From the NCBI GenBank assembly GCA_964496205.1, contig CAZBXV010000049.1, forward strand, positions 1-14,303: DNA of 14,303 nucleotides, read 5' to 3'. Of the stretch, positions 7,267-14,303 are shown piece after piece; within the stretch, counting starts at the first letter, position 1; every line of letters begins with the position of its first letter. A model generated the notes under the pieces. It worked only from the letters and a program-made list of their open reading frames with translations, was not told the DNA's origin and ran no database searches. The translations under genes were made by a program, and so were the position numbers. The DNA is from CAYLHS01 sp964496205 (GTDB taxonomy: Bacteria > Actinomycetota > Acidimicrobiia > Spongiisociales > UBA4744).

Positions 7267-7277
7267 ATGTTCGATAC
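7256..7277. promoter_or_regulatory. SOS box (LexA operator) over the imuA' start
   Basis: A perfect 22-bp palindrome is centred between 7266 and 7267, with core CGAACATATGTTCG at 7260-7273 and matching GTAT/ATAC flanks. It fits the actinobacterial LexA operator. The core and the GATA that follows on the minus strand are identical to the site at imuB. It begins one base from the yceI stop codon, and the first possible imuA' ATG starts at the dyad axis. A GATACA at 7260-7255 (minus strand) could act as a -10 element. Confidence 0.92.
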
Positions 7278-7278
7278 G

Positions 7279-7947
7279 TCAACCGGAAGTGGCGACAAAA
7301 TCCAGCTCCAAACCGACATCATCGGACACATTCGCCACGAACGGAACCGACGGGATCGTCAGCCCGAAATCAGACCGTGTGACCTTGGTCGTTGCCTTCC
7401 CCTCGAGTGTGGTATCCGATGTCAACGTGGCCGTCACGTCGAAAGTGACCGACTTGGCGGTGCCCTTGATGCTCAAATCCCCCGTCACCGTGAAGTCGAA
7501 CGGAGTGCCGATCGAGATGGATGCCGGCAGCCCGGTGATCGAGGTTGGAGCGAAATCGATGAACTCGTACTGATCGGTAGACAGGATGAAACGACGGATG
7601 GCGTTGTTGCGCTGACCCTCATCGGTGACGAGCGTACGTGCGCTGATCTCAATCGTGCCGATCTGTGCCGTCGAGGGATCCGCTGGATCCAGACTCACCT
7701 GACCGGCGACATCGCTCGTCGTGCCAACAACCGTCTTGGGTGAGCCGCGAAGCTCCTCGTCGATCGTGAACGAGGCGGTGGACGACGAGGAGTCGATCGT
7801 GAAGGTTGTCGCACCCGCACTCGTCTGGGGAACTGTCGCTGCGGTGAGTTGGGTGCTCGGCTCAGTAGAGGAGCTGTTGAACCAGATGTAGAACCCACCG
7901 CCGGCGAGGACGACGAGGACGACCAGAAGGACGATCCACTTGCGCAT
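7279..7947 (-). CDS. Membrane-anchored YceI family protein
   Basis: This 222-residue protein has an uncleaved-looking N-terminal membrane anchor (residues 4-23), a Ser/Thr-rich linker to about residue 47, and a YceI lipocalin-like beta-barrel domain. YceI domains bind isoprenoid or other amphiphilic ligands in a hydrophobic barrel. Family features visible are the FTIDSSSSTASFTIDEEL opening, a TDEGQRNNAIRRFILSTDQY stretch (108-127) and the GDLSIKGTAKSVTFDV strand pair (156-171). The domain should face outward from the cytoplasmic membrane. There is no lipobox Cys. It is preceded by the MFS gene after 27 bp with a weak ribosome-binding site, and its stop lies one base from the imuA' SOS box. 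The ligand is unknown. The link to imuA' is probably positional, but read-through could give imuA' a low SOS-independent supply. Confidence 0.92.
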   Translation of the reverse strand: MRKWIVLLVVLVVLAGGGFYIWFNSSSTEPSTQLTAATVPQTSAGATTFTIDSSSSTASFTIDEELRGSPKTVVGTTSDVAGQVSLDPADPSTAQIGTIEISARTLVTDEGQRNNAIRRFILSTDQYEFIDFAPTSITGLPASISIGTPFDFTVTGDLSIKGTAKSVTFDVTATLTSDTTLEGKATTKVTRSDFGLTIPSVPFVANVSDDVGLELDFVATSG

Positions 7948-7974
7948 GGCGGCAAGCCTATCTGTCGGAGGCGG

Positions 7975-9093
7975 CTACACGGCCGCGTCGAGTCGCCCGG
8001 CCAGCAACACGATCATGAACGCCAGGATGCCGATCGCCCCGAAGCCTGCTCGAATCGACGAGAACTCGGCGATTGTGCCGACGATCGCGGGCGCCGCCAT
8101 GCCCGCGCCATACCCCAGCGTTGCCACCGCCGCGATGTGGTGCCCGGGATCGTCACCCATTCTGCCCGCGGCCGCGAACGCGAGGGGCACCACGACGCTC
8201 ACCCCGAAGCCGAGGAGCCAGAATCCGAGCAGCCCGACAGCCGGCGACTGCGCCACAATGGTGACCGCAGCACCACCCACTGCGACGAGACCTCCGATTC
8301 GAACTGTCGCCGACGATCCGATACGAACGACGACGGTGTCACCGAGCAGCCTGCCAATCGCCATCGAGGCTGCGACCATCAGCGGCCCGAGGGCGGCTAC
8401 TGCCTGACTGGACGCGGTCTGGTCACGCAGGAACACACCGCTCCAGTCCTGCCCCGATGCCTCCGCGAGTACGGCAATGAACGCGATGGCACCCACAACG
8501 ATCACGCGCCGTCCGGGCCATGTGAGGTGGCCGGCCCCACTCGAAGTCACGCGGGCAGGCCAATCCTTCCGAGTGAAGACAGCGATGACCGCAACGGTCA
8601 AGCCGGCCAGAGCGAAGTGAGCAGCAGGCGAGATCCCCATGTGTGCGGCAATGGCCGCGACGCCTGCCCCGACGATCCCACCCACCGACCAGAGTCCGTG
8701 CAGGCCCGCCATGACCGATCGGCCGGCCGCGCGCTCGACGAACACACCAAGTGAGTTCATTGCAACATCGACGTTGCCGCCCATCACCCCGCCTACGTAC
8801 ATCACCAACAGAAGCCACCCAAATCCAGGAACCAGTCCTGCGAACGGAAGTGAGATCGCCCACACAAGGAACCCACCAAGAAGCACGTTCCGTCTGCCGA
8901 TCCGATCACCGAGGAGCACACCCGCGTGCATCGTGGTGACACATCCGGCGCCGATCATGAGGAGCGCGAGCCCAAGCCGGCCCGGTGACAGATCGAGCCG
9001 TTCCTGGATCGCCGGAATTCGGGCAGCAAACGTGCCCGCCATCACTCCATGGAGCAGGAAGGCGGTTGCGACCGCCCGGCGTGACGACACCAT
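7975..9093 (-). CDS. MFS transporter, YbjJ-like
   Basis: This 372-residue protein is a major facilitator superfamily permease with about 11-12 hydrophobic segments. The opening segment (FLLHGVMAGTFAARIPAIQERLDLSPG...) resembles the YbjJ/fucose-permease-like branch. The cytoplasmic loop motif GDRIGRR follows at residues 62-68, and MYVGGVMGGNVDVAMNSLGV is a conserved helix of that branch. The substrate is unknown. I chose the ATG at 9093 because the N-terminal homology begins there; the frame stays open upstream through the flavin reductase gene, which is a shadow extension. GTG 9096 and GTG 9090 are alternatives, and no Shine-Dalgarno is visible. It starts 10 bases after the flavin reductase stop, so co-transcription is very likely. 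Confidence 0.9.
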   Translation of the reverse strand: MVSSRRAVATAFLLHGVMAGTFAARIPAIQERLDLSPGRLGLALLMIGAGCVTTMHAGVLLGDRIGRRNVLLGGFLVWAISLPFAGLVPGFGWLLLVMYVGGVMGGNVDVAMNSLGVFVERAAGRSVMAGLHGLWSVGGIVGAGVAAIAAHMGISPAAHFALAGLTVAVIAVFTRKDWPARVTSSGAGHLTWPGRRVIVVGAIAFIAVLAEASGQDWSGVFLRDQTASSQAVAALGPLMVAASMAIGRLLGDTVVVRIGSSATVRIGGLVAVGGAAVTIVAQSPAVGLLGFWLLGFGVSVVVPLAFAAAGRMGDDPGHHIAAVATLGYGAGMAAPAIVGTIAEFSSIRAGFGAIGILAFMIVLLAGRLDAAV

Positions 9094-9103
9094 CACCGAG
9101 AGA

Positions 9104-9628
9104 CTAGGTAGATTTGCCTTCGAGTCCCCGGTACTGCCCTCGGTAGTAGACGAGCGGCTCGGACTCGTCGTCGATCTCCACCCTGTCGATGATTCCCGAG
9201 ACGAGCGTGTGATATCCGGCCTCCTCATCACGCTCCCACGTGCAGAACGCCCTCGTACGAATCTGTGCCAGCACGGGACCATACGAGGACTGGATGACAT
9301 CAATGTCCCCAAAGAGCCCCCCAGGACTGGGTCTGATGCCTGCGAATCGATCCGAGAGCGCCTGTTCTCCCTTGTGCAGAACGTGAACGACGAAACGGCT
9401 CGCGGCGCGAACGTCCTCGGCCGTCTCAGGGTCCAGGAGGGCAAGAACCCGATCAGGAGCACCCTCGGCCACGAGAAGCGACGAAACGGTCAGTCCGGCA
9501 GCTCGGGGCAGCGTGCCGGCTGTCAGCACCGTTACACCGGCCGTCAGCCGCCCTCTGAAACGCCGCGCGGGGTCGCGCAACTCGGGAGGGGTTGCGAACG
9601 GGTTCTCTTCGTGAATTCCATCAGCCAT
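9104..9628 (-). CDS. Flavin reductase-like FMN-binding split-barrel protein
   Basis: This 174-residue protein belongs to the flavin reductase-like family (FMN-binding split barrel), whose members reduce free flavin with NAD(P)H for partner monooxygenases or bind FMN in other redox roles. Visible family features are FRGRLTAGVTVLTAG (about 24-38), LTVSSLLVAEGAPDRVLALL, the FVVHVLHKGEQALSDRFAG stretch, and the C-terminal GYHTLVSGIIDRVEID with LVYYRGQYRGL. No monooxygenase partner lies in the window. The start is fixed by a strong GGAGGA eight bases upstream, and it overlaps the cyclase stop by 8 bp, so it is probably translated by coupling. The substrate and physiological partner cannot be inferred. 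Confidence 0.9.
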   Translation of the reverse strand: MADGIHEENPFATPPELRDPARRFRGRLTAGVTVLTAGTLPRAAGLTVSSLLVAEGAPDRVLALLDPETAEDVRAASRFVVHVLHKGEQALSDRFAGIRPSPGGLFGDIDVIQSSYGPVLAQIRTRAFCTWERDEEAGYHTLVSGIIDRVEIDDESEPLVYYRGQYRGLEGKST

Positions 9629-12600
9629 GAGCTGCGTCCTCCGATGCCTGCCCCTCGATCTCGTCGATCTCAGCCAGGAGCTTGCTGGCACGCATGGCCT
9701 CGGCAATGGCCTTGGCTGCATCGAGACAGCGTTGAGCCTCGTCGATCCTGCTTTCTTCCGCCAGAGAACGGCCGGCGGCGATCCTTGCGACCACTTCGGG
9801 AAGGCGAGCGCCGGCCCCTTCGGCCACCGTTGCCGCTCGAGTGAACTCGACGACCGCCTCGGTAGCGTTGCCGTCCAGTACTGCGAGATGGCCACGCGCC
9901 ATCGCAAGAGAGGCTTCGCCTGTCACTCCACCTCCTCTCGCTCCCTCGATCAGACGCGAGAGGACGGGTCTGTCGCCGATCACCGCCAGGACAGAAGCAA
10001 CATCGCCGATCGTCAGCGCTCGGAATACAGGCGCGTCAGCGGTGACCTCTTCGTACTCGTCGATGAGTTGCCGAGCTTCATCAATCTGCCCCGCGTCGAA
10101 CACCACCAGAATGGAGAACGCGAGTGTAGGAGTGAGCGATTGCTGGTCCTTGATGTCCCGGGCAGTCCGGAGCGTATCGGCAGCCAACCGTCGGGCCTCC
10201 TGATCTGACCGGTAGAACAGCACCCGCGCCCTGTGGAAGTTGGCCATGTTGCCTGCCTGACTCCCGCCGATCTCCTGGTCGCGAACGAGGACCATCTGGG
10301 TGAGATCTAGGGCTTCGTCCCACTGACCAGCCGGAACCAGCAGTTCGCACTTGGTCATCCGACCCCAATCTGCGTTGGAGACGTAGCCGCGCTCGTCCGC
10401 CGTTTCGATGGTGTTCTCGATGTAGCGCAGTCCAGCCGTCGGTCCATCCAGCATGCCCACCAACGTCGCCAGGTTGTTCCCCGCCGTGAGCGCCATCTTC
10501 GTGAGGTTCCTCTCTGAAGCCAGCCGAAGCGCTGCCTGGAGGTCTTCGAGACCACCACGATCGCCAAGATTGCATCGTGCCCCGCCTCTGGCGAACAGCA
10601 GCGTGATCTCGTCGTGTGTTGACCCCGCGGCGTCGACCACCGAACGCGCCTTCTCGGCGGCATCGAGTGCCTCAACGGATCTGCCTCGAAGGTACCAACT
10701 CGATGCGTAGCGGGTCATGACCTCGGCTTTCGCAGCAGAGGTGGCGCGATCTGCGACCAGGTCCAGCGCCTCTGCTGCCAATCTGTCCGAAGTCTCGGCG
10801 TCACCCCGCCACCAGAGAACGCGGGAGAGTCTTGCTCGACTGAGGGCCATCCCCTCTTGATCTCCAAGTGCCTCGAATAGCGAGAATGCGCTCTCCAGCG
10901 AACCCTCCAACAGGTCTCGGTCCTGCGTCACATTCCCGAGTTCGAGCAGTGCCCGGGCCCGATCATCGTCTCGTAAGGCAATGTCGACTGCCCTCTGGTA
11001 GTAGCCCGCGCTCCGACCTGCATCCAGCTCTCTGGTCCGCCCACCGGCAAGCATGAGATACCGGTAGGCACGTTCACCGAGATCCGCGCCTGTGCCCCCG
11101 AGGTTGAGGGCTTCGGTGAGATGGTGAGCAAGGAGTTCGGCAACGTCGACTGCCCGCCCGCCGCTCACCGCCTCGAGCCAGCGACCGGCAGCCTCGTGGA
11201 GAGATGCACGCTCCGACCGCGGGATCTGTCCGTACGCCACATCCTGGATCAGCGAGTGAAAGAACTTGTGCTCCTCCTGTCCCCGCATGGAAGACTCCCG
11301 GACTGGCCGAACGAGCTCACGAGCCACGAGCCGGCGCAGCGCAGGGGAAACATCCAGATCCGGTCGCATCGACGAAAGCACACCCGTCCAGAACACCCTC
11401 CCGACGACGGCGGCCGCTTGAAGCACCGCTTTGTCGTTCTTGTCGAGCAGATCGAGACGCGCGGCGATGAGCGCCTGCACGGAGTCAGGCAGAGGGATCT
11501 CCTGTCCGGCCCCGATGTTGTCCAGGAGGCCCCTGTCCGCCGCATACCTGACGAACTCTGTCACGTAGAGCGGGTTGCCGCCACAGCGCTCCAGAATCAT
11601 CTGCTGAGCTTCGGCGGGCATCACCGCTCGCGGAAGCATTGCGGTGAGAAGCGCTGCCGAGTCGCTGTCCGACAGCGGCGAGAGCGCGATCGTTGCAGCG
11701 TTGCGCTTGCCACCGCCCCATGCCGGATGATCGGTAAGGAGCTCGGGGCGAGCCGTGAGGATCAATAGAATCGGCGAGTCGACTGCCCAGTCGACCAGGT
11801 ACTCCAGGAACTCCAGCATCGGCTGATCGGCCCAATGCGCGTCCTCGATGAGCAGAATGAGGGGGTTGCGGGCTGCGAGTGCTTCGAAGAACTGCAACCA
11901 CGCCTTGAACAGCTCAGCCTGCTCGGCTGCATCGCCCGAAGCACCCGTTCCGACAAGCGGACCTAGACGTGCCTCGATCCACTCTGCGCGTGCAGGATCG
12001 TCCACCAGCGCCCCAACCGCACTCTTCAGCTTGTCGAGCGCCTCTCCGGTGGTTTCCGACTCGAGAATGCCGGCCTGGGCTTTGACGACTTCGCCAAGAC
12101 CCCAGAAGGTGATGCCTTCTCCGTAGGACGGGCAGCGGCCCTGCCGCCACCACACGAGGTCGGGTCGCTCGTCGATCACTCCACGGAACTCCCTGAGCAA
12201 GCGGCTCTTGCCGACACCCGGCTCACCGGTGATCGTCACGAGTTGCACGGCGCGCTGTTTCACCGACCGGTCGAACGCGTCGACCAGGAGGCTGAGTTCG
12301 GTCGCGCGCCCCACGAACGGCGTTGTGGACTCGTCGTCGACGGCCACGCCGAAGCGGGCCATCGCTCCGGCCGCCTCCCAGATGGGGATGGGCTGCTCCT
12401 TGCCCTTGACCGACACGGCCGGCAACGGGTGGTAGGCGATGGCGGTGCGTGACGCGACGTAGGTTCGTTCGTCGACGACCACCGCTCCGGGCGCCGCTAC
12501 GGACTGGAGCCTCGAAGCCGTGTTGACGACGTCGCCGATGATCCCTTCTCGATCCTGGTCCACCGAGTCGAGCTGCACAACAGCCCGTCCGGTGGTGACC

Positions 12601-13097
12601 GCGATCCGAACGGCAAGCGCGAGGTCGGGGTTCTGTTCGTTGAGCCGACCGAGCGACTGCTGGATGCGGAGTGCTGCACGCACGGCTCTCTCGGGGTCGT
12701 CCTCGTGGGTCGTCGGCACCCCGAACACAGCAAACGCCCCATCGCCCATGAGCTTCTCGATCTTGCCGCCGAAGCGTTCCACGTCCTCCCGGATGTGGCG
12801 GTGGTAGATGGTCAGTTTCGCCCTGACATCCTCCGGGTCCGACTGTTCCGTGTGCGCGGTGAAGCCGACGAGATCGGCGAAGAGCGCCGAAATGACCTTT
12901 CGTTCCTCGGCGCCGTGCCGTTGCTTCAAAGGTGTCGGCTGGGTTTCCATGGGGGAGCCACAGGAGGGGCAGAAGCGCGCCCCGGCCGGCACGGTCGCCC
13001 CGCACGATGGACACGTCGGCGCGAGGGAGCCGCCACACGACATACAGAATCTGTGGTCGGTGGCGTTCTCGGCACCACAGGCTGGACACACCAACAC
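9621..13097 (-). CDS. Zinc-ribbon / class III nucleotide cyclase / ATPase / TPR regulator
   Basis: This 1158-residue cytoplasmic signalling protein starts with two Cys4 zinc ribbons (CPACG...CMSCG at 4-22; CPSCG...CPSCG at 29-47). A class III adenylate/guanylate cyclase domain follows (about 66-240). Metal-binding Asp are D75 (ADLVGFT) and D119 (MGDG), a purine-contacting Lys is K115, and the transition-state pair is N192 and R196 (VVNTASR). Next is an AAA/STAND-type ATPase with FVGR (261-264), Walker A GEPGVGKS (291-298) and Walker B LILLIEDAHWAD (413-424). The C-terminal 450 or so residues are helical TPR-like repeats. This order is common in actinobacterial multidomain cyclases. The frame extends to an ATG at 13205, but the extra segment is unlike protein, so I chose GTG 13097; TTG 13094 and GTG 13091 are also possible and none has a Shine-Dalgarno. 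It heads the minus-strand operon. The second substrate-specifying position appears to be Gly, so nucleotide preference and activity are uncertain. Confidence 0.9.
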   Translation of the reverse strand: MLVCPACGAENATDHRFCMSCGGSLAPTCPSCGATVPAGARFCPSCGSPMETQPTPLKQRHGAEERKVISALFADLVGFTAHTEQSDPEDVRAKLTIYHRHIREDVERFGGKIEKLMGDGAFAVFGVPTTHEDDPERAVRAALRIQQSLGRLNEQNPDLALAVRIAVTTGRAVVQLDSVDQDREGIIGDVVNTASRLQSVAAPGAVVVDERTYVASRTAIAYHPLPAVSVKGKEQPIPIWEAAGAMARFGVAVDDESTTPFVGRATELSLLVDAFDRSVKQRAVQLVTITGEPGVGKSRLLREFRGVIDERPDLVWWRQGRCPSYGEGITFWGLGEVVKAQAGILESETTGEALDKLKSAVGALVDDPARAEWIEARLGPLVGTGASGDAAEQAELFKAWLQFFEALAARNPLILLIEDAHWADQPMLEFLEYLVDWAVDSPILLILTARPELLTDHPAWGGGKRNAATIALSPLSDSDSAALLTAMLPRAVMPAEAQQMILERCGGNPLYVTEFVRYAADRGLLDNIGAGQEIPLPDSVQALIAARLDLLDKNDKAVLQAAAVVGRVFWTGVLSSMRPDLDVSPALRRLVARELVRPVRESSMRGQEEHKFFHSLIQDVAYGQIPRSERASLHEAAGRWLEAVSGGRAVDVAELLAHHLTEALNLGGTGADLGERAYRYLMLAGGRTRELDAGRSAGYYQRAVDIALRDDDRARALLELGNVTQDRDLLEGSLESAFSLFEALGDQEGMALSRARLSRVLWWRGDAETSDRLAAEALDLVADRATSAAKAEVMTRYASSWYLRGRSVEALDAAEKARSVVDAAGSTHDEITLLFARGGARCNLGDRGGLEDLQAALRLASERNLTKMALTAGNNLATLVGMLDGPTAGLRYIENTIETADERGYVSNADWGRMTKCELLVPAGQWDEALDLTQMVLVRDQEIGGSQAGNMANFHRARVLFYRSDQEARRLAADTLRTARDIKDQQSLTPTLAFSILVVFDAGQIDEARQLIDEYEEVTADAPVFRALTIGDVASVLAVIGDRPVLSRLIEGARGGGVTGEASLAMARGHLAVLDGNATEAVVEFTRAATVAEGAGARLPEVVARIAAGRSLAEESRIDEAQRCLDAAKAIAEAMRASKLLAEIDEIEGQASEDAAHG
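9637..9642 (-). promoter_or_regulatory. Ribosome-binding site of the flavin reductase gene
   Basis: GGAGGA on the minus strand lies eight bases before the ATG at 9628 and inside the last codons of the cyclase gene. It selects this ATG over the much longer upstream extension of the same frame. Confidence 0.8.
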
Positions 13098-13150
13098 ATG
13101 AGGAGGGTACCGGCGAGCGGGTGGTTGTGGGTCGAAGATCGAGGAGTCGT

Positions 13151-13156
13151 TGTATA
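13151..13156 (-). promoter_or_regulatory. Putative -10 element of the cyclase operon (TATACA)
   Basis: TATACA on the minus strand lies in the 149-bp divergent intergenic region, about 54 bases before the GTG at 13097. No good -35 is visible at normal spacing. Support is limited to the hexamer and its placement. Confidence 0.3.
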
Positions 13157-13164
13157 AGGGTTGA

Positions 13165-13224
13165 TAGCAGTAGTTTGGTGAGACTAAAGTCATAGACGGT
13201 GGCACGACATGGCAGCTACTGCTA
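13165..13224. repeat. 9-bp inverted repeat in the divergent promoter region
   Basis: TAGCAGTAG (13165-13173) and its exact reverse complement CTACTGCTA (13216-13224) flank 42 bp between the cyclase and lipoprotein genes. The arms are too far apart for a tight hairpin, but would suit two half-sites or two oppositely oriented copies of one regulator site serving the two divergent genes. It could also be chance. Confidence 0.5.
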
Positions 13225-13235
13225 GGTTCTGGCTG

Positions 13236-13242
13236 AAGGAGG
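13236..13242 (+). promoter_or_regulatory. Ribosome-binding site of the lipoprotein gene
   Basis: AAGGAGG four bases before GTG 13247 is a near-perfect Shine-Dalgarno. It supports the GTG start over the internal ATG at 13277, which would remove most of the signal sequence. Confidence 0.8.
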
Positions 13243-13246
13243 GGCA

Positions 13247-13906
13247 GTGCGAAGAGTCACTTGCGTAGTAGCGCTGATGCTCGCTGCCGGGTGCAGCACC
13301 GACGCAGCGGCACCGACAACAACCACTCCCCCTGCTCCATCCTCGACCGCTTCCACGACATCGACCAGCACGATCGTCATCACAACCACCACCACGACGA
13401 CCGCTACCACAACAACCACGGTGGTGGTCGCTTCAGGAGCACCGACGGTCGACATGGTGCCCGCCGGTGACAGCATCGACGACTTCATCCCGCTCGTGCT
13501 GAGCTACTTCGCCGTTCGGAACTGGGCGCTCGAGCATCCCGACGAGGCCACCGAGGCCATCCTGGCAACGGTCATCGAACCGGGAAGCCCGGAAATGAAG
13601 GTCACGCTGGACGAGATCCGTGACCTGCTCGATCACGATGCCCACTACGAGGGACTGACCGAGACGTTCGAGCTTCGTCAAGCGTTCGAGTTTGCCGAGA
13701 CGTCCCGACCAGCGGAAGGCATCTTCACGGCGCTTACAACGATTCAATACGGAGACACACTCCTCGTCCATAGTGATGGAACCGAGGTCACCGATACGCT
13801 CCGACGGGCTGGCTGGACCCTTGACTTCCAGGAGACGACCAACGGCGTCTGGCTGGTCGGCCAGAGTTTCAGGAACCCATTCGGCTACAAACCGGGTGCC
13901 CCGTGA
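13247..13906 (+). CDS. Thr-rich putative lipoprotein of unknown function
   Basis: This 219-residue protein begins with a short lipoprotein-type signal: MRR, a hydrophobic stretch, and the LAAGC lipobox-like sequence ending at C16 (the -3 residue is Ala, a less common choice). A linker from about 22 to 63 is dominated by Thr, with Ser, Pro and Ala, probably spanning the wall. A folded domain follows (about 66-219), with FIPLVLSYFAVRNWALEHPDEA, a LLDHDAHYEGL segment and a terminal GVWLVGQSFRNPFGY strand. I do not recognise a named family; the helix-then-strands pattern is loosely reminiscent of NTF2-like extracellular domains, a weak impression only. The GTG start has a strong ribosome-binding site. 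The stop overlaps the next gene's start by GTGA, so the two are translated together and probably act in the same envelope process. Confidence 0.85.
   Translation: MRRVTCVVALMLAAGCSTDAAAPTTTTPPAPSSTASTTSTSTIVITTTTTTTATTTTTVVVASGAPTVDMVPAGDSIDDFIPLVLSYFAVRNWALEHPDEATEAILATVIEPGSPEMKVTLDEIRDLLDHDAHYEGLTETFELRQAFEFAETSRPAEGIFTALTTIQYGDTLLVHSDGTEVTDTLRRAGWTLDFQETTNGVWLVGQSFRNPFGYKPGAP
13382..13420 (+). repeat. ACN codon-repeat tract encoding the Thr linker
   Basis: Thirteen consecutive codons are all ACN except one GCT, encoding Thr with a single Ala in the lipoprotein linker. ACA, ACC and ACG are mixed, so this is a protein-level Thr run and not a pure DNA microsatellite. Out-of-frame length change would disrupt the gene, while whole-codon changes would alter linker length. 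Confidence 0.8.
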
Positions 13907-14303
13907 GACGCTTCCCTATCGCACCCTGGATCATCCTGCTGTCAGTACTGCTTCTTCCACCCTCGGCAAGGGCATCAGCGACTGGCAACTGCGATTGGCT
14001 GGGCGATCCGGAACTCATCGCCCGCTGTGAGGCCGGCGGGGGCTCGCCCGGACGAGGCGGCATCCCACCGGAGTGGTTGGAGTACGGCAAAGGGTGGGGT
14101 TTTGACATGTCAAGCACCTGCCCAGACGGGACCGTGCGCGTCTTTCGCATTCTGAAGTGGCTCGACGGTGAGCTGTGGGGCAGCAAGGTCCGGGCCACCG
14201 ATTTCGGATGGGTGTTCGGCCCCGGTGATCCCGTTCCCTACTCGCCTACACGGTCCGACGGCAGCCCGGCCATCTTTGGACCAGACGGGCTCGTTCCCGA
14301 CGT
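13903..14303 (+). CDS. Secreted protein of unknown function (3' end outside window)
   Basis: The frame opens at a GTG overlapping the lipoprotein stop (GTGA) and stays open to the right edge, giving 133 complete codons. It starts with a clear Sec signal: MRR, a hydrophobic core rich in Ile and Leu (about residues 7-20), then PPSARASA as a probable signal peptidase I site near residue 26. The visible mature part has three cysteines (about residues 30, 43 and 72), two Gly-rich loops and several Trp residues, suggesting a small extracellular domain. No membrane segment is seen after the signal. I do not recognise the family. Many actinobacterial gene pairs have a lipoprotein followed by a secreted protein, which suggests shared function, but no specific role can be assigned. 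Confidence 0.8.
   Translation, partial: MRRFPIAPWIILLSVLLLPPSARASATGNCDWLGDPELIARCEAGGGSPGRGGIPPEWLEYGKGWGFDMSSTCPDGTVRVFRILKWLDGELWGSKVRATDFGWVFGPGDPVPYSPTRSDGSPAIFGPDGLVPD

Noticed and set aside
6790..8754. Long plus-strand open frames (6790-7743 and 7849-8754)
   Set aside because: They are antisense to imuA', yceI and the MFS gene, are very rich in Arg, Gly and Asp, and have no domain signature.
8639..9844. 401-codon plus-strand open frame
   Set aside because: It is antisense to the MFS and flavin reductase genes and to the end of the cyclase gene, all of which have family motifs.
13098..13205. N-terminal extension of the cyclase from ATG 13205
   Set aside because: The extra 36 residues lack homology-like features and would cover the putative promoter; the zinc-ribbon sequence begins right after GTG 13097.

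Overview
The window is high-GC bacterial DNA with dense gene packing, overlapping start and stop codons, frequent GTG starts and an actinobacterial-type LexA operator core (CGAAC-N4-GTTCG). This points to an actinomycetote. The multidomain zinc-ribbon/cyclase/ATPase/TPR protein and Thr-rich lipoprotein linker would suit an environmental lineage such as Acidimicrobiia, but that placement is inference. I found no tRNA, rRNA, CRISPR array, transposase or phage gene.

Left edge (1-1453, minus): imuB, the non-catalytic Y-family polymerase-like subunit of the SOS mutasome, open at the left boundary. Middle left (1503-6451, plus): a tightly coupled four-gene run of a cytoplasmic GH15 glucoamylase/glucodextranase-type enzyme, an MtfA-family zinc peptidase, a DUF1003 membrane protein and glucose-6-phosphate dehydrogenase (zwf). 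These suggest release of glucose from an alpha-glucan and entry of its phosphate into the oxidative pentose phosphate pathway.

Middle right (13097-6598, minus): a compact five-gene run of a large zinc-ribbon/class III cyclase/ATPase/TPR regulator, a flavin reductase-like protein, a YbjJ-like MFS transporter, a membrane-anchored YceI protein and imuA', the RecA-like partner of ImuB. Right edge (13247-14303, plus): a Thr-rich lipoprotein translationally coupled to a secreted protein cut by the window end. Both are uncharacterised and are transcribed divergently from the cyclase gene.

The most notable feature is the SOS layout. imuA' and imuB usually lie side by side, but here they are about 5.1 kb apart, with the whole carbohydrate operon between them on the opposite strand. 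Each has its own LexA-type palindrome with an identical 17-bp stretch. In both, the first possible ATG starts at the exact centre of the palindrome, so the operator half-site encodes the same first three residues (MFD). This raises the possibility that the true transcripts are shorter and leaderless. dnaE2, the third mutasome gene, is not in the window and may lie beyond the left edge.
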